DNA from: Phycomyces blakesleeanus NRRL 1555(-)
Taxonomy: Eukaryota; Mucoromycota; Mucoromycetes; Mucorales; Phycomycetaceae
Direction: 5' to 3'
Assembly: GCF_001638985.1 (NCBI RefSeq)
Contig: NW_017265142.1
Location: 744,001 to 808,000 of the forward strand
Length of the DNA stretch: 64,000 bases
Shown: positions 47,011 through 59,769 of the stretch, piece after piece
Position numbering within the stretch: the first letter of the stretch is position 1
Layout: each line of letters opens with the position of its first letter
Made by a program: the position numbers and the translations under genes
The notes under the pieces: model-generated
Databases searched by the model: none
Told to the model about the DNA's origin: nothing
What the model saw: only the letters and a program-made list of their open reading frames with translations

Positions 47011-50000
47011 ATGCCTTCAATTACCCAGCACCGTAATATTGTTTGCCGTTGCACTCTATGCAGCAGAAACTCCTTAGGATACTCTTTGGTATCAGGCAGA
47101 ACTGCTGAGTGTCATATTGTAAAAGAAAAACTCGAGAGAGTTGAGAGATCTGATGCAGCTGAAAGATTTGCAAACTGTATGTTTTTTTTAGGGCTGATTT
47201 TTATTTACTGCATAATATTTTTTTTATGTTTTACATTTTTTTTATATTTTTTTTTAATGAAACACAGCTGTGCAAGAAGAAGAAATGATGGACGTTGATA
47301 CTCAGTGTAAGAAAAAAAACATTTGAAAACCAGTAAAAACAATAAACTAAACTAAACTACATTTGTATCTATCCCAACCTGTCAATCTGAATCCATGAAA
47401 AAAATAGACGACCAGACTGACTCAACCGATTTGAATGCTGCCATAATGGCGGACAATGTCTCGGTTGATGATGAAATCAGTGAAGTCAATGGCAATGACT
47501 CTGAAAGCAATGACAGCTCTGAAGAAGAAGATGCCAAAACAGACTTTGAAGAGCTCGTTGACAAAGGTCAGTATTGAATAGGCTATTTTCTTTTCAAAAG
47601 AAAAGAGAACAAAAAGCTAAAAAAAAAACATTAAAAAATGAGTCCTAATTTGTTTTTGACACTTTCACAATAGACTTTTTTGCTGCTCCCAAAATGCCTG
47701 CAAACCCTGTTCATCAGTTCATTGCCACCTTTACTGTCCTGTTTGCTTTGCGTTATGTTGTCAACAAAGGTGCTGCTGTGTTGATTGAATTTGTCAATCA
47801 GTTATTGAAGATTTACAGTGAAGATTTTCAACTGCCATCAAGTCTTCCTGGCCTGCAAGCAATGACCAGGTTTTCTAACTTCGCTAAGAGCATCAAGAAG
47901 CTTGTTGTATACCAAGACTGCCATAAGGTTTACGAGCAAGATGTGCCTCTCCCCACCAATCGCGACTTCACAAAGCATGGTGCTAGATCAACATGCAGCT
48001 GTACATTAATGAAGATCTCACCTTCTGGTGCCATGGTAGCCAAGCAATTGTATATATACAATTCTGTCAAGCGTTCGTTGCAGATTTTCTTTCCTTGTCC
48101 TTGTTTTGAGCAAAAAATCAGACAATGGAACAAGGAGCTTAAGGTCATGGACACACTATGTGATGTTTATGATGGCGCCATGTGGAAGGAGCTGAAAAAT
48201 AAAGATGGTGTATCATTTGTTGCTGAACCTCGTTCCTTATTGTTGACTTTGAACATTGACTGGTTCCAGCCTTTCAAAGGTGTCAACCATTCCTCCGGTG
48301 CTATTTACCTTGCTATCAACAACTTGCCTCGTGAGGAGAGGTTTAAACCCAAGAATATCATTCTTGTTGGTATGATGCCTGGTCCTAAGGAACCCAAGAC
48401 TGATAAGATCAACCATTATCTCAAGCCAATGGTTGATGAGTTGTTGAAGTTGTTTGAGGAGATAACCATCCCAACTTTTGAGTGCCCAGCTGGTGTCTGT
48501 GTCCGAGCAGTGTTGCTCATGGTTGCATGCAACATTCCCACCACAAGAAAAACCAGTGGGTTTACGGCACACAACAGCATATGCGCATATCCAAAATGTG
48601 TCACGCAGTTCCCCAGGTTGCCTACATCTACTAAAGTCGACTTCAGCAACACCCAGTACTCGACATGGCAATTTCGAAACGGTTTGCAGAACAGATTGCA
48701 TGCTGAGGAGTGGAAGAGTGCCAGTACGCCCTCAGAAAGGCATCAGATGGAAGTCAAAAATGGTGTTTGATGGTTGCAGTTGCATCACCTTGGATACTTT
48801 GATCTAGTATGTAGAACAATCATTGATCCCATGCATAATCTTTTCCTGGGAACGCCAAAGAGAATGATGGATTGGTGGATTGAGGAGAGAAAAATCACCA
48901 AAAAGGATTTTGTTATGATGCAGAAGATGGCAGATAAAATGGTGGTGCCAAATGATTACATGGTACTGGGATCAAAGATTGGAAAGGGGTTTGGACACAT
49001 GAAAGCAGATGAATGGAAGTATTGGGTTCTGGTATACTCCCCTATCTTGTTGAAGGCTGTTCTGCCTACTGAGATGTTTAACAACTGGATCAGTTTTGTC
49101 AATGCATGCCGTAATATAGTGAAGCCAAGTATCACATTCTCTGACCTCAATGATGCCCATCAGTTTCTTCAAGAATTCTGTAATGAATGCAAACGTATTT
49201 ACACCGCTAATGTCCTCACCTGCAATATGCATCTACACCTCCATCTTTGCAAGACTATTTGTGATTTTGGACCTGTGTATGGCTATTGGCTCTTTGGGTT
49301 TGAGCAATATAACGGTTTGTTAAAGAACGTAAGCACAAACAGAAAAGATTCTTTTGAGACTACGTATATGCAGAGTTTTGTCCAAGATACTTTCAAGGGT
49401 GACTATGTCAATGCTGTTCTCCAATGTCCGAGCCAAGTCCCCTTTCTTCCACTTCTTGCCAAGCTTACTGCCACTGCTCAACCATCCAGTTTAAAAAACA
49501 AGATAACTTTCCCACAACGGCTGTTCAGATTAGCAGTCTTCATCCAAGCATACTCAAAACCCTTCTCTTCCAGTCCTGGGCAATGAACCTCTTCCTTCCT
49601 TTACGTTTCCTCTTCACATCAAGCCCTCATCAGCAATGAGCAATGTCGACTATTCTCATTTGCTTGATTATTATAAAGTCACATATCACATTCCTGATCT
49701 TGAAAGTTACCAATTTCCGTTCTCTTCCTTCTCCTTTGTTGACAATTAGATCACAAAGTTGAGATCAATCAATTTGCTTGGCCAGATGTACAAAGGCTGT
49801 AATGATTGTGGTGATCCAGACACTTGGTTGTTGGATTTATTACATCTAAGAACATATTCCTATTATTAAAGTAAAACAGCTATCATTACAAGAACAAATG
49901 AATAATTTATTTATTTTACTTATGGTAAATCAATAAGACCAATAATTAATTACAGTAAGTACTGTAATTATGACAGCTCAGTAAGCACTGAGTTAATATG

Positions 50001-50601
50001 AGGACACTGCAATTAGATTAAATTATAAACATAGCAGTACCAGCTCTCTAATATCTAAATGAACTCAGACTTAAGAAATTAAGATGTGACTGACAAAGCA
50101 GATCGTGTTTTGATATAAAAAGGACAACTTTATATTCTTTAATAAAGACAACCTATATACAGTCTCAAAGTATTCTTATATACGTCTCAATCTTTTTACT
50201 GTTGATTTTATTCTATAAAACTTCACAATGATGCTTCTGGTCGCGGTTCATTTATGCAATCTCTGTTCCTTGGAAGTCAAGGCAATAATCGATTGGCATA
50301 CACTGGCCAAATTCAGTACCTTTTCTTTCACTCTTTCACTCCACCAGTAGACAACACAAAGCTCCAAACACGTACCGTTTATCAAGATAAACACATATTT
50401 GCATTTATTAAGTGGTTCCAGATTGAGCATGACTGTTCAAGAGAGTTGGAAAGTGTCAACATCTGCAATGCAGAATTTATTGCATGTGATTTTGAATGCA
50501 TCTTTCCAGTACATTGGATATCATCAGTTGTTGCAGTATGTGATTATAAAACCAGCACAAATAATAAGAAAAGACTTGTCAACGCTTTACCGCACAAATA
50601 A
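47011..50601 (+). pseudogene. E2 transposase, broken
   Basis: The zinc-like exon is CRCTLC...RTAECH (47011 on). The acidic exon lies at about 47380-47567 (NDSESNDSSEEEDAK). The main exon from about 47673 has CHKVYEQ, LNIDWFQPFKG, NNLPREERF, GMMPGPKEP, CNIPTTRKTSGFTAHNSICAYPKC (one Cys lost), DPMHNLFLGTPKRMMDWW and NMHLHLHLCKTICDFGPVYGYWLFGFEQY. Damage: TGA at 48768-48770 in the conserved Arg codon, a frameshift near 49580, TAG near 49748 and the LTR at 49807. The 3' part resumes at 50228 and ends at 50601. About 140 bp separate it from the second gene. Confidence 0.85.
49807..50227 (+). mobile_element. Solo LTR, family LTR2
   Basis: 421 bp from TGTGGTGATCCAGACAC to ATAAAACTTCACA, flanked by ATGAT (49802-49806, 50228-50232), in the 3' part of the E2 transposase. 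TATAAAAAGGAC and AATAAAGACAAC set the plus orientation. Confidence 0.93.
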
Positions 50602-50749
50602 TACAATTAATATTTAATACATTTCTTTTTTAATAAAAAATTTCAATACATAAGCTAATGTAGTCTTATTATATATGTTGCAAACAATACATTTGTGTTA
50701 AGAAATTTCGAGAGTAAAAGAAAAAAAAACAACAAAAAACAAGTTTTAT

Positions 50750-51874
50750 TTATGACCTATTTCTAAGAGCCCATTGAGGTAGAGCAGAATCTAAATCAAT
50801 TGGGACTGTTGATTCCATTGTTCTACCATAAACTCTCTTAAGCAGTTGGTGGGAGTTTGCACCCAATTGCTTTATAACAAACGAGTCAACCTCCGTAATG
50901 AAGTTGTTAAGCTAAGTAATAAACATATATTACTAATCAGCCTGGCATCATTCAAAAAAAAAGTTAGGTTTTACCTTGTCACTTCTCCAACTTGGGCGAG
51001 CAACACGAATCTCATTTCTTGGCTGAGAGGGGGACATATCATCGTCTGATTCGCCTTCAGACATGACCAACTTTTGGATCAGTCCAGAGCAGTTTCAACC
51101 TATCTTGAGATCAATGTCAGCCTTTTAAGCATCATAAGCAAGGCGACAATGAGTGTAGTTCTAAAGGAAAAAGACAATAAAATTAATATTCTAATTGTTA
51201 TTCTTTAGCATAAATTGAAAATATAGTTTACATCAGTTTCACAGCCAGATCTTCTTGAATTAGTATTCAAGGCTTGTCTTGTTTCCAGAAGTTCCCTTTG
51301 CTGGCAATGTCTACTGCAGAAGTTTGTGTATATACACTTACAAAGGTCGCGTGTCCTCATATCAGTGCCAGCAAACTTCTTTTCCAAGTAATACAAGAGT
51401 TGTTCGACTAACTTTCTATTTGGAGAGCAATCAAAACGAACATCAACTGCCCACTTTGGTTTTATGGCATTTGCTTGGATTTCTGCTTGGTCTCTTGATT
51501 TTAGCTTTGGGTTCCACATATAATCATGAATGTATCCCTATCATATTTTAATTAGCAACAAGATTGGCAAATGTTTTTTGTATCTTTATACTTACAAATA
51601 CAGCATTAGTATCACCTGATTTGGTGGTGGGAAGGGCAGCAGATGTGGGAGCAACACTTGTGGGCACATGCACAGGTGCTGGGAGGGCAGACAAGGCATC
51701 AATATCATTAATGACGGTTATGTTACCAGTGATTACTACACCGATTCTTGTATCCATCAATGTGATCTTATCCTTCATGGCCTTCATCTCTTCTTTCATC
51801 GCATTCAAAGCTTGTAGCAACTGGGCATTAGTGCTAGCAAGAGAAGGAGCGAGTCTGTGGTTGGGAGTAGGCAT
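50750..51874 (-). pseudogene. E2 second gene, with stops
   Basis: The start at 51874 follows a 5'-UTR intron acceptor. Exon 1 is helical (LQALNAMKEEMKAMKDKITLM) then Pro/Ala/Thr-rich. Exon 2 has KPKWAVDVRFDCSPNRKL and IYTNFCSRHCQQ. Exon 3 has LVMSEGESDDDM and RVARPSWRSDK but also a TAA and a TGA (about 51125 and 51094). The last exon ends LPQWALRNRS. Closest in layout to E1 and B. Confidence 0.65.
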
Positions 51875-52059
51875 TATCTGTAATACATTATAATATTTTC
51901 AATTGTTAATATTAGTTCTTTTTCATTTTTATTCTCTTTTGTAAGAGACAATCCATCTATTTTGTTATGTAAATTACAATAAATTCGCAACGTAGATTTG
52001 TTGAGATGATATAATCAAAAGTGAGTGACATTGAATTACAAGTAGAAATATTAAGTATT

Positions 52060-53565
52060 TATAGGCGGTAGTGATGCTTCAGGAACACTTCAAAGACAAC
52101 TTCTTGAAACACTGAGATGCAAATCGGCCTTGATACATTTTTTGACCTCAATTGATCACCTCTTTTCAGTTTTTTTTTGCTATTGTTTATTGGATAAGCT
52201 TTTTGGTATTTTGTTTCAAACGCAGAAAAAAAATTTACATCTTTTTCTTTCTTCTTTTCTGCTCCTTTCCTCTTTTCCAACGTTTGTCATTATTATATTA
52301 GTGGCTTTTTTTGGTAACATACTTCTTTATTAAATACTTTTTTATAAACAATAAAAATTAATACATTCTTTTATTATTATAATAGATACTCGTTTGCTCT
52401 CATTTAAATGCATTCATTTCACAATCGCTGTCCAGATTAACAAAGGTCAATATTATATTTTGCGAAATTGACATCTATAAAAATCCTTCTGACTTGTTTT
52501 TTTTATTACAGACTTGATCATCAAGAATAACTGCTACAAATGAATTTGGTTAAAAACATCAAGGTAGTATATATATATATTATTTTGACATGCATCTTAC
52601 TAAAATGAAGTCTTATTATAGATGAACACTGTTGATCCCGTCTTTGATTTCCCTTACATTATACAGTTGGAAATGACATTAAATGGTAAGAATCACTACT
52701 TTATTTTTTATTTTAGTTATATTAATATTATAATATGTTAACATAAAATATTATTATTTTTCACTAGAGTTCTATCAAGTGTTTACAAAAACAATCTATC
52801 TCTGTTAATATATATTCTTGCTACTGGTATGTAAATTATTTATTATTTTATTCGATTCACAAAAATTAATGTTTTTTGTTGTTTTTATGGTGAAAGATAT
52901 CATAAGGAATGCCATGGATTATCAATATCAACATCTATTTTTTGCTCGCTCTTTTCCAATATTTACAATGTGAGTATAAAAGTGTACACAAAATGTAAAA
53001 GCATACTATATTAAATGTAGTATCTAGCACACATAGCTAATAATTTGTCTATGCTTCTTAAAGACTGTTGTATTTCAATAAACAGTCTGCTTTCTTTTTA
53101 TATTTTCAGGTATTTCTTTTCTGTAGATAATTATTCTATTCAAACAGTATCAAACAGACCAGTAGAAGCAATAACGGATATTCAATAAATCAATACTATA
53201 AGATTGTTATAGTTCTAGAAACATTCTGCTCTTTCCAAATAAATACTATTATAAACTTTTACCAATAAAACAATTTCTGAAATTAAAATAAAAACGATTG
53301 AACTATGCTATGGTTCAGAATCCAAAGAATTGCTCAAGTATTGAATTTAATTAGATATAAAAGATAACAAAGAGATGTAATGTTGAACTACATTACTGTG
53401 TCAAGATCGAAAACACATATATTATTCACCTTTAAAGCTCCATATAAAACATATAAAAATAAAACCTTGGTTTCAAAAAACTCTTTTCAATATCCCAAGT
53501 CAGATCAACACACCAAAAGTGCTAAAGAACTATATTCCCGTCATTTTTATTTGACCCCACACATG
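52060..53565 (+). other. E2 arm with decayed third gene
   Basis: It aligns with 9310-10250 of E1. The counterpart exons, about 52385-52445, 52513-52564 and 52621-52684, have splice sites in place but lengths of about 60, 52 and 64 rather than 62/49/68, and frames that no longer agree, so the third gene seems decayed here. The rest to 53565 is AT-rich without a gene. Confidence 0.45.
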
Positions 53566-53914
53566 TGTCACTGGAAAAATAGGGTAATTTCATCTGGATC
53601 AAATGTACCAAAAATGTAGATGATTGAGCCGATATCATCACAATTTTTGTGATATAGCATTTTGAGCAATGGTACGATATCATCTATGGTGCTGATGCGT
53701 ATCATCATAACAACGGGTACACGAAAACCCAATGTAGAACGATTGTCAGTCCGCAAACTATGGAAACTGAATAAATATTGTAGTTACGCTTTACTCCTAT
53801 CGAGTCTACCTCTTTATGTGTTATATTTTGAGGTCTATAAAGAGCTAGCGTCCCATATTATTATTTTTACCGGGTTTTTTTATTGGCTGCAGAAATGCTT
53901 TAAAAACTATCAAA

Positions 53915-54035
53915 GAGATGATTGTAGGTTTTTTACAATATAAAGAAATGATGATAGTTGGTTTTTTATACGTGCTCAAAGTGATGAAACTAGGTTTTTT
54001 ATACACACAAAAGCAATGAAACTAGGTTTTTTTAC
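53915..54035 (+). repeat. Four subterminal repeats in A2
   Basis: Units spaced about 30-35 bp share GATGAAACTAGGTTTTTTA (variants TGATTGTAGGTTTTTTA, TGATAGTTGGTTTTTTA). The inverse array is kept in A1 near 38085-38200. CACTA elements use such arrays as accessory-protein binding sites. Confidence 0.6.
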
Positions 54036-55258
54036 AATGGAAAAGAGAAACAAAGCATGGGTAGATTTTTATAAACAAGCCTCTTTGGTTTGTTTATTTA
54101 TTTTACTTTTATTTATTTATTTTTTGGAAAAACATTGGGTTATACATTTTTTGTTCAATTTTGTTTTATTTGATAGGAAAATCTTTTCTAGATAAAAATC
54201 CTAATTTCGCGACAGTTTTGATACTATAGCTATTATAATTGCTAATACTTCTTGCTCGCTATATATAATTTAAAGCCTTCCGGGAGTAGACATGGAATAC
54301 ATACTTTAATAGCGGGAATGCTATTAAAAAATGATTAATAGAAAAGAAGAATTAGTAAATGATTTAAATTGAAATTTCTTCATAAATACTTACAAGGCGG
54401 AGAAGACTTGACATAAAATTGATATAAACATGTTCTTCAGAATTATCAAGACAATACCAGTAGTCTTTGAATAGAGATACATTCTAAAAATGAATAATTA
54501 TTAATATTGTGCGTAGTAAAGGCGTATTTATTAAATATATTGTAGTTAACTTACCAAATATTACTGATTATACGTCTTCGTGCATAATATTAGACATAAC
54601 TAATAAATCATAATAAAAATAAATATATATCTATGAGGAAGACAAAAGAATAATTTGAATTTTTTTTAAGAAAAAAACTTACCATCATGTTCGATTAAGA
54701 GATGATGAGACTCAATGGAAATGAGTAGCAATGGCTAGACAAACAATATGATGAGTAACAAAGATCTGTAAGATAATGATATCTTACCTTGATATATCAG
54801 ACAGAGTATAGTCAAACAAAGAGACACATATTTGGTATCGAGCTATAAAAGAAAGAAAGAAAATTGTAAGTGAAATTGTAAAAACATAAGCAAAAGAGAA
54901 ACAAAGAAAATATCAATAATAAATGTTGTTAAAAGAAAAAAAAAGGAAAAAAAAAAGACTTGTCTTAAAATCCAGTTTGACCCTGACAAAATGCGGGCTG
55001 TAAAAAGTAATACTCCAAAAGAAGATGACCACCGTCATCTTGAAATACTACTTTGTGCCTCATTGAGTTAGAAAAGAAGTTGTCTAAATGTGGATCAAGC
55101 GGTTGGGAGATGTGCTTAAATATCAAATGAAAGGTAGAGAGTTAATCTGCACCACTTATCCTCTTTACTAGTATGTGAATTTTAAATATGATATAACAAG
55201 TGTAGTGAATTGTACAATATTAGTTGAAAATTATTAATATTTATTTTATTAACAGAAA

Positions 55259-56531
55259 ATGACAAAGCGTATTCCTACTGCTCCCCGCCGACCCAACCTA
55301 CGCATGAATGCTGTTCTTAATAGCACAATTGCAGGTGTTGTTGCTCCAATTGATACACCAACTCCAGAAGTAGCAGTTGACACAGCCCCTGAAGTTCAAG
55401 TCGCTGTGACCCCAATGGATCACGTCCTTACCTTGTTGGCAGCCAACAATGTGTCGATGCAATCCTTGCAAGAAAATGCAAAAGGAGTGACTGATGCAAT
55501 AACTCATTTGAAGAATGGCCTGGATTTGTCCAACAAGACAAATGAATTTTTGAAGAACTCGGTCCTTCAGCTCATGACTGAAAATGCTGAAATAAAAAAG
55601 GCAATGACCAGCCAAAATTCCGTGATGCCTTCTGCTGTACCAGCGGATTCTTCTTCTTCCATGGATGATGATCTTGACCTTGGAGCGAAACATCATCCCT
55701 TGATTTCTGTAAGTAAATTGATAATAATAACATTACTGATTAATATATCTAATACTGTTTTTATAGCAACTTATCAATAGTTACATCAAGAAACCGAACT
55801 TTGTTAGCACAGACCCGCTCAAAGTTGCTGAGAATAATAATAGATCAGCATGGTCAATGACTGGCACGTATGGCAACAAGTACAACAAGACACTTGCACT
55901 GGCTCTCTTCAAGTACCTGAGACCTCAAAGATGTTGCACAAATGTGTCAAAGAGTGTCATTATGAATATAATAAAGAATCACTACCAAAATCAAGTGCGA
56001 GTCTTCCGGACCTCAGCAGAGAAGATTATGGTTAGAAATAAAGCTGGAAGAAGACGCAACAGAAAGAAGACCGTAAGTTTTAAAATAAAGTTAATTTACT
56101 ATTGATTTAATGTTTTAATACAATACTCTTTGGTAGCTTCTTGACCGTCGTATTATCACGTAACAGACATACACAGAGGCTATTCATGAGGGCATGAATC
56201 GATATGATTGCGGAAATATTCTTTCTATTGACGTGATGTCTGATGGCGAGTCGGATGGAGATAACAAAGTGCGGGCATATCGTCCCAGCTGGAGAACTGA
56301 TGAGGTAATGTTAAACATCTATTTATGTTTTAAAGAAAATAATAATACTTTATTAATACTATTTATTCTTTAAACCAGCTCCAGACGTTTATTAGTACTA
56401 TTGATGAACTTACTGTTATCCGTTTGAAGAAAAATTCAGAAAGCTTGAAAAAGCGCATCCCTTATGAGAAAGAAGTGAGCATTCCCGAGAATTTGGCAGT
56501 CACTTTACCAGATTGGTGCTTTTCAAAATAA
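55259..56531 (+). pseudogene. A2 second gene, one stop
   Basis: The start at 55259 follows TTAACAG. Exons are 55259-55708, 55767-56072, 56137-56304 and 56379-56531. Exon 1 is long and helical (TLLAANNVSMQSLQENAKGVTDAI, then Leu/Asn/Glu-rich, coiled-coil-like), with a Ser/Asp patch at its end. Exon 2 ends basic (KAGRRRNRKKT). Exon 3 has VMSDGESDGDNK and YRPSWRTDE. The tail is LPDWCFSK. A TAA in exon 3 (about 56161) replaces a TAC kept in A1, so A2 is probably not self-sufficient. Confidence 0.7.
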
Positions 56532-56738
56532 ATCATTTTTTTCTTGCCAACTATTTTAGAGTCTTTTTTCTACTTGTTTATGTTTACGGATTAGCATGAT
56601 GTATACAGATGTATGTATAGCATGCCAAGTACAAACAAAAATTTATAGAAATAATAAAAAATAAACGTGCAGCTATATATATTAGTCTGTATTAATTAAT
56701 ATTTCTTTTTTATACGTGTTTTATTTTTGTATTTGAAT

Positions 56739-59700
56739 CTAAATATATATTTTTCGTGGCAAAGGAACTACACACATCTGAACTTCGCCTTCTAGACCAA
56801 GGTGCTCGCCTACTGCGACTGGATAGCAGATTCTATGCACTGGGAGAATGCTGTTCATGCTGTCATCTTCGAACCCCACCTCATTCACCTCAACTCCTTC
56901 TCCTGCTCTGGGCTGAAGTAAAACTTCCTTGTACCATCATACATATGCAAATACATGCTGGCTCGCATGACCAGCAAACGAGTTTACAGCAGTATTGACA
57001 AAGAGGTACTGAATTTGGCCCGCGTATGGCTTGGTACTTCTACCATCACTTGTCTCAAACAAGGCTTGCATGAACGACCCATGCTGATTCTTCGTTTTGC
57101 TCTTGTAGATTTGCCCAAGAAGATTGATTGATTCAAACTTCTGTATCCGATTGTTAACAAAATTATCGGAATGACCAGCCTGACGGTAATGAACAAGAGT
57201 TTGATCATCGTATGTCTCGCGATAGTATTCCAACAAATGCTCATACTCGGATTCATCCATGGAAATCTCCCCCTTTAGAGCTAAAGAAAGTGCGGAAGGG
57301 GGCAAAGGCTCGTTTCCCTTGACGATATCAAAGTTGATCTCAGGAGAATCAAGAAAAGCATTGATATCGAATTGGATTGAGGTGGCAGTGGAAGTGGAAG
57401 TGGCTATGGAATTGGCAGTGGATGCAGTGAGCTCAAGGATGATCGCCGAATGCTCAGGTCGAATTATTGGCAAAGTTTGGCAAATAAGATCTCCCTGGTA
57501 TGCTTCTTCAAGATACTTCTTCATATAGGTTCCCTCAAACCCGTCTTTTCTATTTGTCGCATAGTTTTTCAAGATACCATTGCATCTTTCGAAACTAAAA
57601 AGCCAATAGCCATAAACCGGGCCAAAGTTCAGTACAGTCTCTCGCAGATGAAGATGGAGATGCATGTTTGGCGAAAGGAATGGGGCTTTATACAACTTCT
57701 CGCACTCTCTGCAGAAAGCCTCCAAAGATTGATGGGCTTCATCAAGGTGAGCCATGGATATGCTTGGCATTGAGAGGTACTGGCATGCATTGACAAACGT
57801 TGTCCAGTTACCGAGATGAGCTTCAGGTAGACGACCACGCAGGAGAACAGGAGAGTACACCAAGCACCAAGACTTCCACTCGTCGGCCTTCATGAATGGG
57901 AAGCCACGCCCGATCTTTGTCCCTAATGGCGTGTAGTCCTCTGGCAGTACAAGCTTGTCAGCATCCAACTGCATTTCGGCCAAGTGTGCATCTGTGATGA
58001 GACCTGAAGATCTCCATTTCTCCATTATCCTCTTTGCTGTTCCGAGGTACAGGTTGTGCATCGGATCGATGACAGTGCACTCCACGAGGTTAAAGTAAAC
58101 CAGGTCATGCAATTCTGACCATCAGACACCATTTTCCCTCTCCAATCTCTTTCTCTGTGCATCACTGCTGGCCATTCTCCACAACTCAGCATCACGGCGG
58201 TTTTCGGCATCAGTGCGAGGCACCCACTCAGAAAACACGAACCCAGAGTAGTTCACAGCATTGGAGTCTGGAAGGCGAGGGAACTGTCGGTTGCACTTAT
58301 TGCATGCACATGTGCTTGAATGAGAGGTGAACCCACAAGTCTTACGGGCAGCAGGAATGTCGCAGGCAACAAGAAGAAGGGCAGCACGGACAAGAGCACC
58401 AGATGGGCACTGTACGGTAGGCATCACCACACCGCCATACAACTGGTTGAGTTCCGCGACAAGGGGTCGGAGGTAGTGATTGATCTCACTTGTCTTTGCT
58501 TCCTTGGGCCCTGGCATGAGACCAACGAGAACAACATTCTCCTTCTTGTACCGTTCCGATCTTGGCAAGTTGTTGATGCAAAGGTATATCGCACCACAGG
58601 AGTAAGTGACCCCATCGAAAGGTTGAAACCAATCGATGTTCATGGTAAGCATTATGGAGCGCTCATGATTCACAAACGGTAAACCATTGCTATCCTTCAG
58701 ACTGTTCCACTTCGTACTGTCGTAAATGTCAAACATCATGCCTGGAACTTGCACTCTGATTCTCCAATGGTTGATGGTGTCTTCGAATCCAGGGCGGCAA
58801 AAAAGGATAGACAATGTTTTGATTATGGAGTTATACATGTAGATCTTTTTGGGGATAGTCAAGGCTCTTGATGTTGCAAAGAAAAGAGCGTTTCCACATT
58901 CTCTACCAGAGAGTCTCTCGAAATTACAGCACTCTGGAACAACATCGGACTCTTCGTATACTTTGTTACAATCGCCACATGCAACAAACCGCTGGACACC
59001 TCGAGTCACATCGCTGAGACCGGTCATAGAGTTGACACCGCTTATACTGAGGGGAAGACGGAAAGACTGTCCAAAGTGTGCCAATACTTCGTTAAGAAAC
59101 TTTAACAGAACAGCACCACCAGAATTGACAACATATTTGGATATGAAGAAGGCAGCAAAAGAAGCAATGAAAGCATGAGTAGGATCGACTGGCATATTGG
59201 ATGAAGAAAAGTGCTCTATTTGAAAAAAAATCAATACTTGTTGACTTTATTGATTTATATGTGCTTTTTGTACTAACCTCTAACATCATCAGATTCATTG
59301 TCAGAAATATCCAAAATGGTTGCTTCAATGACACCCTCATCTTCGCTTTCAGAATCAAACAAGGAATCAATGCCAAAAAGAGGTAAGTCTTCGGCTGTTT
59401 TGTTAGGTAAAAAAGAATCAAATTATTAGATATTATAAATGATTATAAAACTTTAATAAAAATACTATGCATACCTTCAACTTGATCTTCGGCATCAACA
59501 TTGTATTCAAAGTCAATCTCCATGTCATTGTCATTCGACATTACTTCTATAACTGAGGCTATATTATATGAAAATAAATATTTAATTAAAATTGTCTCAA
59601 TAATAATTTTCTTAAATTTGAACTTACAAGAAGATCCTGACTGATATTGTCTCACGATATCCTGTTGTGCATGTCTTCTGAGTGTTTGGGTAGACACCAA

Positions 59701-59769
59701 AACAAATCCCATGCAATTGGAAGAGCATTTAGAGCACTTGCATTCTGAATTGTTGTTGTTGTTTGACAT
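56739..59769 (-). pseudogene. A2 transposase, two TGA codons in an otherwise open gene
   Basis: Start at 59769 (CKCSKC...LRRHAQQD). Small exons include an Asp/Glu-rich one (about 59395-59278). The main exon from about 59222 has CGDCNKVYEE, MNIDWFQPFDG, NNLPRSERY, GLMPGPKEA, CDIPAARKTCGFTSHSSTCACNKC, DPMHNLYLGTAKRIMEKW, NMHLHLHLRETVLNFGPVYGYWLFSFER, LPVHRI and PLPRKIYI. The only breaks are TGA at 58124-58122 (the Arg codon in NGVRW) and TGA at 56939-56937 (Lys or Glu in other copies). Each is followed directly by TGG. The second is shared with A1. Confidence 0.85.

Noticed and set aside
48237..48701. Long antisense ORFs opposite the transposases (for example 48701-48237, 5877-6161, 28286-28753)
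   Set aside because: They recur at the same place in every copy because they mirror conserved transposase codons; they have no independent signal.
58122..58124. TGA as a recoded sense codon or selenocysteine
   Set aside because: The same codon is CGA, CGT, CGG, CAA or TAA in sister copies, so CpG mutation of Arg explains it; no recoding element is seen.
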